Shown one piece after another: positions 22,122 through 28,291 of a stretch of DNA of 28,291 bases. The stretch is from a virus: positions 1-28,291 of IMG/VR virus record IMGVR_UViG_3300021425_000133. One strand, 5' to 3'. The number at the start of each line of letters is the position of its first letter. The stretch's first letter is position 1. The position numbers and the translations under genes were made by a program. Below the pieces are notes generated by a model that was not told the DNA's origin, did no database searches, and saw nothing but the letters and a program-made list of their open reading frames with translations.

Positions 22122-23153
22122 TTATGTGTATGTATTTCTTCCCAATGCTGTTTGGAAGTCGTTTATTATTCCTGCAAATGTTGCTACCTCTGCGTCTGTG
22201 TAGTACCTCGTATAGAACAAGAAACTATAAGTTCTAGTATTAGTAGCGCCACCACCTCCACCACCTTTACCTAACCAACTATCACCTGTTGTTGTGCATT
22301 GGTCGGTTTGTACTGTATTAATAAGTGTGATATTACCATTTCTAATTAATTTACCTGTACCACTCGTTGTTCCCGTTTGAGTACTAACAAATAGTCCTGT
22401 TCTATTAGTATTAGAACCTGTCTTAAATCCACTTGCTCTTCTAACATATGCTGTTGTACCATTATATGACCCGATAACAACATTATTATCAACAAAACTC
22501 ATTTGCATATCATATTTTGCTTGAGCACTTGGGTCGTTTTGTATTTCCATACCGTATGATGAATCACCACAAGCACCAACAGTTCCTCTGTGAACGCCTA
22601 CGAGTTCACCATAACCATTAGTTCCGTTACCTGTTGCACCACTAACTGTGTGTGTGACACCACCCTGCCAAGTAATATCGTTACCACTTAATGTTGCTTC
22701 AATTGCGTGTGATGCAGCGGTACCTCCCATCATTGGATAGAAGATAATATCTGAGTAGAAACCTGCCGCTTTTAAGTCAACAAACAATGTGTTGGTTGCT
22801 GCACTCATAGCGGCATCAACTGTACCACCTGAAGCAACAACTTCTGCTAAGTAAGCGGCAGCATCAGCGTCAAATGATGGTACTGATGCTGATGGTGTAG
22901 GTGTTGGAGTCGGAGTAATAGTTGCAGTCGGAGTTGGCGTAGGACTCGGTGCAGTACCAACAGTTAAGAAACAAGTCTTAGGGACAGAAGGAATGTCTAT
23001 TGTATAAACACCTTCATAATTTGTTGATAAGTAATCATAAGGTATTGTCTGTGTCCCCAAATTTATTGTACCACCTGTGTATGGTGCAAAAGATATATCT
23101 ACACTCTCACCGTTAAAATTACTACTCTCTATTGTTATTCCTATTTGTGACAT
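22122..23153 (-). CDS. Fibre-like protein with PTP linker, tandem copy 2
   Basis: This 343-aa protein has a unique N-terminal domain (residues 1-65), a PTP linker (about 67-95), then a C-terminal domain starting DADAAAYLAEVVASGGTVDAA. The latter holds the phrases 'NTLFVDLKAAGFYSDI', 'YPMMGGTAASHAIEA' and a Gly/Asn-rich 'GATGNGTNGYGE', and ends 'FQTALGRN'. These are typical of a widespread appendage domain in Bacteroidota and their phages. It is homologous along this whole domain to the next gene upstream (23155-24195), one base apart, so the pair is a tandem duplication. The N-terminal head domains differ. It is likely a surface-exposed fibre or head-decoration protein. Confidence 0.7.
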   Translation of the reverse strand: MSQIGITIESSNFNGESVDISFAPYTGGTINLGTQTIPYDYLSTNYEGVYTIDIPSVPKTCFLTVGTAPSPTPTPTATITPTPTPTPSASVPSFDADAAAYLAEVVASGGTVDAAMSAATNTLFVDLKAAGFYSDIIFYPMMGGTAASHAIEATLSGNDITWQGGVTHTVSGATGNGTNGYGELVGVHRGTVGACGDSSYGMEIQNDPSAQAKYDMQMSFVDNNVVIGSYNGTTAYVRRASGFKTGSNTNRTGLFVSTQTGTTSGTGKLIRNGNITLINTVQTDQCTTTGDSWLGKGGGGGGATNTRTYSFLFYTRYYTDAEVATFAGIINDFQTALGRNTYT

Positions 23154-23154
23154 A

Positions 23155-24195
23155 TTAATATGTATTTCTACTTAATGCAGTTTGGAAGTCGTTTATTATT
23201 CCTTGTAATGTGATTGTCTCACTATAATCTATATCTGAACCGAAATAACAGAAGCCTAAAGTATCATCTCTATATGTGCCTGCTGTTGGTGAACCACTTG
23301 CAGTAAATACAAATAAACTCATTAAGTTTGTTGCCGCAGCAGTACTATACCCTGAAGCGGTTGCGTGTTGTGTTTCATTAACATATACAGCAAACTCTGT
23401 TGTTCCTGTTCTTACTACGGTATGGTTTCCATCTATATTTGTTGGTTGTGAAATACCAGGTGATGGTGAATACATAAAGTTATAACGATTAACAGTAGAA
23501 GTTGCCCTATATGGAGCAATTGTTGTTCTATCCGCATCAAAGTTTCCGTGTAATCCATTATTTGATGCTGAGTTTGCGTCTGTTATATATAATCCCCAAG
23601 AACCTAATGTTCTTGTTGTTAAATCATCAATAGCAAAGGTTAAATCACCCCAACCATTTGAACCATTACCTGTTGAACCAGATACCCCATGCGTCATACC
23701 ACCATTCCAACTAATATCATAAGTTTTATTACGCAATGCATTTATTGCATGTGATGCTGCTGTTCCTCCAACAAATGGATAGAATAAATCTAATTTACTA
23801 TAAAGTCCTGCTGACTTAAGGTCTTTGAATAATGTATCAGTCGCACCACTAATTGTTGCGTTTGTTGTACCACCTGAAGCAATTACATCAGATAAATAAG
23901 CCGCAGCATCACTATCAAACGCTATTGGTGAAGGACTTGGTGTCGGTGTCACAGTAACCGATGGGGTGATAGATGGTGTGGGAGTGACACTTGTTGTAGG
24001 AGTGATTGTTGGAGTCACAGTGCTTGTGGGTGTCGGACTTTGTGGGAATATTGGTGAGAATGTAAAGTCACATGCAAATGGGTCAGTAACTCTTCTACCA
24101 CCTTTGCGTGGATAATACACCAATAGACGATTGTAATCATTGACATTGGTATATTCGAATACTGTTGGTTTAAAATCTTTATCTATATAAGGCAT
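23155..24195 (-). CDS. Fibre-like protein with PTP linker, tandem copy 1
   Basis: This 346-aa protein starts MPYIDKDFKPTVFEYTNVND (residues 1-50: a distinct head domain). A long Thr/Pro/Ser linker follows (about 52-92). The C-terminal domain begins DSDAAAYLSDVIASGGTTNAT, continues with TLFKDLKSAGLYSKL, FYPFVGGTAASHAINA and 'SGSTGNGSNGWGD', and ends 'DFQTALSRN'. It is the paralogue of 22122-23153. Binding specificity is unknown; such domains may recognise glycans (inference). The gene starts about 27 bp beyond the hairpin at 24222, which lies between it and the tail-tube gene. Confidence 0.7.
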   Translation of the reverse strand: MPYIDKDFKPTVFEYTNVNDYNRLLVYYPRKGGRRVTDPFACDFTFSPIFPQSPTPTSTVTPTITPTTSVTPTPSITPSVTVTPTPSPSPIAFDSDAAAYLSDVIASGGTTNATISGATDTLFKDLKSAGLYSKLDLFYPFVGGTAASHAINALRNKTYDISWNGGMTHGVSGSTGNGSNGWGDLTFAIDDLTTRTLGSWGLYITDANSASNNGLHGNFDADRTTIAPYRATSTVNRYNFMYSPSPGISQPTNIDGNHTVVRTGTTEFAVYVNETQHATASGYSTAAATNLMSLFVFTASGSPTAGTYRDDTLGFCYFGSDIDYSETITLQGIINDFQTALSRNTY

Positions 24196-24221
24196 ATTAT
24201 CTTACAAAGTTTAGGCTATAA

Positions 24222-24244
24222 AGGGGGGACACTACATCCCCCCT
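24222..24244 (-). terminator. GC-rich hairpin, probable attenuator after capsid and tail-tube genes
   Basis: AGGGGGGA (24222-24229) and TCCCCCCT (24237-24244) are perfect eight-base arms with a 7-nt loop. On the minus strand the stem is followed by TTAT, a weak U-tract. It would lower transcription into the fibre genes after the highly expressed capsid and tail-tube genes. Confidence 0.7.
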
Positions 24245-24264
24245 CTGTTTTATAGGTTAACAGA

Positions 24265-24834
24265 TTACTCTCTGTCAACAGAAAGATTTGTACCACTAAA
24301 GAAAGTAGCCAAATCAGATGAAACATCCATTTCAGGAACTGAAATCAATTCATCAGAAGTGAATGTCAAATCGTACAACTGTGAGTCACCAGGTACGGAA
24401 CCTGAGTTGATAGTTGCACTTGAGATATACATACCACTTGGTGAAGCCAAGAAGTATTTTCCGCTTTTGAGTTTGACAATAAACACCGAACCTACACTCT
24501 TAACCAATTCTTGGTAAAGTTCAGTATATTCCTGATTCCAACCTGGAATCTGAAACTGTAATGAAGGAACAAATGTAAATGACAAACTTGCGGTATTAAC
24601 ATTAACCTCTTCGGAAAGGACAGCCGCTGAGTTTCTTACTAAGTCAACTTTTCTAAACACACCTGTTACATCAGAGTTCATCGCAGTGATTTCACCACTT
24701 GATGCATAGGTTATGCCTGTTAAGTCGATAGAAGTTCCAGTGGTTGTCAACACATGGAGTGAATCGATTCCCGGTTGGTTATTAACACATGAATTTAGTG
24801 TTAATCCTGTTGTAATTACGCAGTTATTAGCCAT
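24265..24834 (-). CDS. Major tail tube protein
   Basis: This 189-aa beta-rich protein begins MANNCVITTGLTLNSCVNNQPGIDSLHVL. An N-terminal 'I..G......C....PGI..L.V' is, as I recall, a mark of tail-tube proteins of Bacteroidota phages. It continues with 'VFRKVDLVRNSAAV..EVNVNTASLSFTF', 'ELVKSVGSVFIVKLKSGKYFLASPSGMYISSATINSGS', and ends 'YDLTFTSDELISVPEMDVSSDL'. The gene lies directly after the major capsid gene (25-bp gap), as expected of another abundant virion protein. A hairpin follows it. Whether it is the tail tube or a head-decoration protein rests on pattern recognition. Confidence 0.7.
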   Translation of the reverse strand: MANNCVITTGLTLNSCVNNQPGIDSLHVLTTTGTSIDLTGITYASSGEITAMNSDVTGVFRKVDLVRNSAAVLSEEVNVNTASLSFTFVPSLQFQIPGWNQEYTELYQELVKSVGSVFIVKLKSGKYFLASPSGMYISSATINSGSVPGDSQLYDLTFTSDELISVPEMDVSSDLATFFSGTNLSVDRE

Positions 24835-24859
24835 TGTATTTTGTTTTTAATCGGGTTTA

Positions 24860-25780
24860 TTACGAAATTCTCACACAGAGTTCAGGGAAGAAAACAACTC
24901 CACCCGCTCTCCAAGCGACATTAATTCTGTACTGTTTATTGTCCTTACTGTACCATGCGTCAGCGTTAGACGAATCATTTAACAAGTCACATCCGTAAGC
25001 GAGGTTCTGACCATAAGTTAATAATGCTCTACCAGCACCAATCTCTGTGCTGACAGCCATTGTGTTTGTCGCAGGAATTAAGATTGCTCCTGGCATCTGT
25101 GTTTGACCTTCAACGGTATAAGCGAAGAAGTTAGCGTCTCTAAGAGCCAATAACAATGCTTGATAATCACCTCTGTTCAAGAACAATGTGGTTGGTGAGA
25201 ATTGTAAAGCGTCGGGTAAGTTGGTGACATAAGTATCAACAACATCCAAAGCGTTTGATGGTGTCATAGCAGTGTATGTAACATTCACTGTTGATGCAGA
25301 TGCTGTATCCAACTGTTCGTTGATACCAGCAGCACAATCAGCAGCAGATGTACCTTGCCAGAACTTTCTCTCTGTGAATACAGCCGCCTTAGCCGCCAAG
25401 TCATCGATGAATGCTTCTTCAGCACCTGTTGATTCGTTATAAGAACCTGGTGCTAATCTCATACCCATGATGGTAGTTGCTAATTGCTCAGGACAGTATC
25501 CTTTGTTTATATTGTAGTCACAAACTGTGAGTTGTTTTTCGGTCATTGTTACATCACCGAAATTAGTACCACAGTGACCAGTTGTTGCGATTGTGTCAAT
25601 GTCACCTGTGTTGAAGATTGGAACTAACTCCGCATTCTTTATATTAGGGAAAACTGAAACAACTTCCGCAAGGTTAGAACCGATTACGATTTTTGTTAAA
25701 AGTTCTGTTTCGTTTGCTGCAACATAATCAGACATTGCAGAAATGTCAAAACTAAACTTTTCCTTTCTTAAGTTACTCAT
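24860..25780 (-). CDS. Major capsid protein
   Basis: This 306-aa protein begins MSNLRKEKFSFDISAMSDYV and has 'LTKIVIGSNLAEVVSVFPNIKNAELVPIFNTGD', a helix region 'ATTIMGMRLAPGSYNESTGAEEAFIDDLAAKAAVFTE', 'RDANFFAYTVEGQ', and a C-terminal segment 'YRINVAWRAGGVVFFPELCVRIS'. Size, composition and position (after a scaffold-like protein, before the tail tube) fit a HK97-fold capsid protein. Several cysteines are spaced along it, which may add cross-links (inference). The A-rich leader has no Shine-Dalgarno. The start is two bases from the upstream stop. Confidence 0.88.
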   Translation of the reverse strand: MSNLRKEKFSFDISAMSDYVAANETELLTKIVIGSNLAEVVSVFPNIKNAELVPIFNTGDIDTIATTGHCGTNFGDVTMTEKQLTVCDYNINKGYCPEQLATTIMGMRLAPGSYNESTGAEEAFIDDLAAKAAVFTERKFWQGTSAADCAAGINEQLDTASASTVNVTYTAMTPSNALDVVDTYVTNLPDALQFSPTTLFLNRGDYQALLLALRDANFFAYTVEGQTQMPGAILIPATNTMAVSTEIGAGRALLTYGQNLAYGCDLLNDSSNADAWYSKDNKQYRINVAWRAGGVVFFPELCVRIS

Positions 25781-25781
25781 T

Positions 25782-26378
25782 TTAGTATTTTTTATTTTCT
25801 TTAAGTTTATTAATCATACCTACTCTAAAGTCAGAAAAGTTTTCTTTGTATTCCTTATCTGATTTGAGGGGTGGAATTGACTCACTTTTTTTGAATTGGT
25901 TGTAGTCAGCCTCCAATGTTGTGAATTTCTCATTCATAGCGTCAATCTGTGTATTAAAAGCCAATAACAAATCGTGAATAGCCTCTTTGAGTTCTGTGAT
26001 TTGTGTATTAGATGTTTCAAAATCTTCAGATGATTCTGTCTCTTCAGACATTTCTTCTTCGTCTTTTGACGCTTCTTCTACAACCACTTCTTCCTCTGAT
26101 GAGGGCTCTTCACGAACTTCAACCAATATTGATTCTTCATCCAATACAATCTCTCTACCATCATCTAAACGATGAGTACCAGCAGGTGCTGGTTCAAATC
26201 CTTCTTCAGTTTCGATATAGATTGTATCACCTAAAGTTAAATCACCTTCAGATTGGTTTGATATGAATACCTCACCACCTTCAAGTGCAACTCTTTCGAA
26301 TTCAACTTTGGTTATTTCGTCATTGAACTTATAACCCACTAATTCAGCAATTTTACTCAATGCGTCTTTATATTGCAT
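25782..26378 (-). CDS. Scaffold-like protein
   Basis: This 198-aa protein has an N-terminal beta region (residues ~25-85, with 'GDLTLGDTIYIETEEGFEPAPAGTHRLDDG' and 'EIVLDEESILVEV'), then a strongly acidic segment (88-122) of Glu, Ser and Asp, then a coiled coil (about 124-165: 'TQITELKEAIHDLLLAF' ... 'MNEKFTTLEADY'), and a basic end. Proteins of this architecture before the capsid gene in Bacteroidota phages act in head assembly; the acidic part and coiled coil suit a scaffolding protein. The start overlaps the protease stop by 11 bp; the stop is one base from the capsid start. Confidence 0.75.
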   Translation of the reverse strand: MQYKDALSKIAELVGYKFNDEITKVEFERVALEGGEVFISNQSEGDLTLGDTIYIETEEGFEPAPAGTHRLDDGREIVLDEESILVEVREEPSSEEEVVVEEASKDEEEMSEETESSEDFETSNTQITELKEAIHDLLLAFNTQIDAMNEKFTTLEADYNQFKKSESIPPLKSDKEYKENFSDFRVGMINKLKENKKY

Positions 26379-28291
26379 TATTTTGTGATTTATAAAAATT
26401 GTTTATGATAGACTTAATCTCTGATATAAATACTTCATCTTTTGAATTATACAAACTATTTTGTACATCGATTAGAATATCGTGTGCTTCACAAGGCATA
26501 TACTCACCTGGTCTATGTTGGTGTACTCCAACACACCCATATTTCTCAAGTCCGTATTTTCTTGCTTCTTCTTCATTATCAAATATGGGGAGACCATCCA
26601 TCTCACCTATTTGTTTCATTCCTACAGCATTTAGATTACCAGGTCTTGATAGGAAACTCCCTTCAAGTGATATACCTTTTGTCTTATCTGATAGGACATA
26701 TTTTTCAAACATCTGTTTATTATCCCACTTGATTGTTGCCATCCAAGTGCCAGGGTTTACTTTGAATCCCATTGTTGCTGCTTTATCTTTTTCAGGGTCA
26801 TCAACAATCCAAGATTCATATACATATCCCCCATTCAATTCTAAACCAGAATGTTCATAATTAAATGATTTGTGTCTGTCCTCTTTGAAGAACTTACGAG
26901 CCATCTTTCTAATGGTATCTTCACTAAAGAAGACATAGTATAAGTCACCTAACTCCGACCTACGGGGGATGTACCTATTGGGTTCCATTACAACTGTTGT
27001 AACCTCGTAATTCAATTCATCAGCAAAGTTCTGATTTGCTTTTACACAGTTTGGAACTTCTCTACCATCTTTGATTTTTGTTCCATATGCGATATAACCT
27101 TCTTGACATGGATTGGGTGTAATGAAATCTTCTGACAATGGTAATACATCATCGGGGTAACCTCTTGTTTCAGGGTATCTTTCCTCATAACATTTCATTC
27201 TCGCTTCATCTTCACCATAACCATTATCTAAGTAACCCTGAACACAACCCATTCTATACTCATATCTTTTTACAAGTTCTTCTTGTATTTGTCTTAACTT
27301 TCTTTCACTCCAACCTAAGGCTTCCTCACCACCCCATAACAAATAAGATATTGTACCACACGCTTCAGTGTCAGATGGGTTGTAATATTCTTTTGCTCTT
27401 GAAAGATATGAGTACATTCTTGCTATAGTTTCCTCTGAAATGGGTTCACCTTGTGCTAATTGCTGAGCCCTGACTTTACCAGTTTGGGTCGCACACTTAT
27501 TACCCACTTCCTCGTTCAATCTAATACCTCTTGCTGCGTTATCTCTAATCACTTGGGGGTAGTCATCATATGATTCAAATTCCTCCATTCTAACGGAGTT
27601 TAAGACCTTCACATCTGCATTGAAGTAGTCATCATTTTCAGGTATACCACCGATGAAACCTCTAACACCTTCGAACTCTATTTCACATATTGCTGTTGCA
27701 TATGGTTCACCTTCAAACATTGCTTTGGGGGAATTATAAACAACAAGACCTTCCAATAGACCGATTGCACCTTCTTGTGAGTTCATATAAATCTTATACT
27801 CACTGATACCACCTCTACCTGCTTGTAGTTCTACTGATGGTCTACCTTCACCTATGTTCGATGCCAATGCTGTCTTTGCTCTCTTTGGAATCTTACTGAC
27901 AAACTCTTCTGTTGAAACACCCTGAGGTATCTTCCAAATAATCTTCTTGAACAAATGTCTACAATACTTACCTGATTTGTAAATCTTCAAGTTAACGGAT
28001 GTACCGGCAGTTCTTGGAACTAACTTTCTATTGTTAGCATCAGCATTTACTTCTGCTGATAGTTGAACCAAATCATCATCTCTATAAACCAAATCTTTTC
28101 TGATTAGTTGTCTACATAACTTCCTTGATTCTTTGATTAGAGTAGCCCCCAATCCAACATCTACAGCGTAGTAGTATCTAACCACCTCACCATTCAATCC
28201 ATCACCTGTATCGATTGCTTTTGGATTTGAGTTAATTGTGTAGAACTCCTCTTCTGTAAGGTCTTCTACCTTGAACCCTTCCGTATTGGAA
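26368..28291 (-). CDS. XkdF-like prohead protease/head protein, main part (continues at position 342)
   Basis: This is residues ~67 to 705 of the protein that begins at 342 in the left end. Regions in order are 'SRKLCRQLIRKDLVYRDDDL...CRHLF' (about 115-185), a phage head motif; a middle domain with 'ARGIRLNEEVGNKCATQTG', 'KVRAQQLAQGEPI' and 'YLLWGGEEALGWSERKL' (305-390), common in aquatic phages; and a Peptidase_S78_2/XkdF domain (505-610) with 'YYVFFSEDTIRKMARKFF', 'YESWIVDDPE', 'PGTWMATIKW' and 'GISLEGSF'. A C-terminal 'GVHQHRPGEYMPCEAHD' follows. It is probably a maturation protease fused to head-assembly domains. A frame read from 28197 alone would miss the N-terminus. It overlaps the scaffold gene's start by 11 bp. 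Confidence 0.85.
   Translation of the reverse strand, partial: SNTEGFKVEDLTEEEFYTINSNPKAIDTGDGLNGEVVRYYYAVDVGLGATLIKESRKLCRQLIRKDLVYRDDDLVQLSAEVNADANNRKLVPRTAGTSVNLKIYKSGKYCRHLFKKIIWKIPQGVSTEEFVSKIPKRAKTALASNIGEGRPSVELQAGRGGISEYKIYMNSQEGAIGLLEGLVVYNSPKAMFEGEPYATAICEIEFEGVRGFIGGIPENDDYFNADVKVLNSVRMEEFESYDDYPQVIRDNAARGIRLNEEVGNKCATQTGKVRAQQLAQGEPISEETIARMYSYLSRAKEYYNPSDTEACGTISYLLWGGEEALGWSERKLRQIQEELVKRYEYRMGCVQGYLDNGYGEDEARMKCYEERYPETRGYPDDVLPLSEDFITPNPCQEGYIAYGTKIKDGREVPNCVKANQNFADELNYEVTTVVMEPNRYIPRRSELGDLYYVFFSEDTIRKMARKFFKEDRHKSFNYEHSGLELNGGYVYESWIVDDPEKDKAATMGFKVNPGTWMATIKWDNKQMFEKYVLSDKTKGISLEGSFLSRPGNLNAVGMKQIGEMDGLPIFDNEEEARKYGLEKYGCVGVHQHRPGEYMPCEAHDILIDVQNSLYNSKDEVFISEIKSIINNFYKSQNNAI
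28144..28291. repeat. Right copy of the terminal overlap
   Basis: This repeats positions 1-148 with three mismatches at 28270, 28282 and 28288. Each is at a third codon position of the gene across the junction and leaves the amino acid unchanged. The identical part is 126 bp. Confidence 0.93.

Noticed and set aside
26399-26860. 153-codon rightward frame opposite the XkdF-like protein
   Set aside because: Antisense to the conserved protease domain; no promoter or similarity is visible.
1-28291. tRNA genes, rRNA, insertion sequences, integrase with att sites
   Set aside because: No cloverleaf-like segment, transposase motif or recombinase signature was found by eye on either strand.

Overview
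The window is one essentially complete genome of a small tailed phage (siphovirus-like, about 28.1 kb). The first ~148 bases recur at the end (1-148 versus 28144-28291), and one large gene reads through that junction in frame, so the contig is circular or circularly permuted with a unit of 28,143 bp. The probable host is a member of the Bacteroidota. Several promoter-like sites match the Bacteroidota pattern TTG-N19/20-TAnnTTTG, few starts have a clear Shine-Dalgarno sequence, and the structural proteins belong to families common in Bacteroidota and uncultured aquatic phages: XkdF-like prohead protease, DUF6712-like head-completion protein, PTP-linker fibre proteins. DNA is AT-rich with a standard genetic code.

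Layout. (1) A short rightward block, 14760-17060, holds small probable early genes: an HTH protein, two paralogous zinc-ribbon proteins, a small membrane protein, a very small kinase-like protein and several unknowns. It has at least one clear terminator and several Bacteroidota-type promoters, two of which would give almost leaderless mRNAs. (2) From a compact divergent promoter pair at 14651-14713 a leftward block (14623-13129) encodes a 46-aa ribbon-helix-helix protein, a replication-type protein with a KD-repeat region, and an unknown protein. (3) After a structured 240-bp intergenic region (12891-13128), a leftward run of tightly coupled genes goes from 12890 down to position 1, across the junction, and on from 28143 to 17055. 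Its order is small proteins, holin-like protein, TerS, TerL, DNA methyltransferase, tail-assembly chaperone with a probable -1 frameshift, tail completion/terminator proteins, tail-tip proteins, tape measure, protease, scaffold-like protein, major capsid, tail tube, tandem fibre-like proteins, PTP-linker protein, other appendage proteins, portal, head completion. Most neighbours overlap as ATGA or TAATG, which implies translational coupling.

The main points of interest are the frameshift site at 9267-9276; an unusual head/tail gene order with portal and head completion at the far end of the operon from terminase; synonymous variants in the terminal overlap; modular PTP-linked proteins; the divergent regulatory switch; and a minimal kinase-like ORF. 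I did not recognise an integrase, DNA polymerase, helicase, primase or endolysin. Several genes of fewer than 60 codons were read directly from the sequence and are included.
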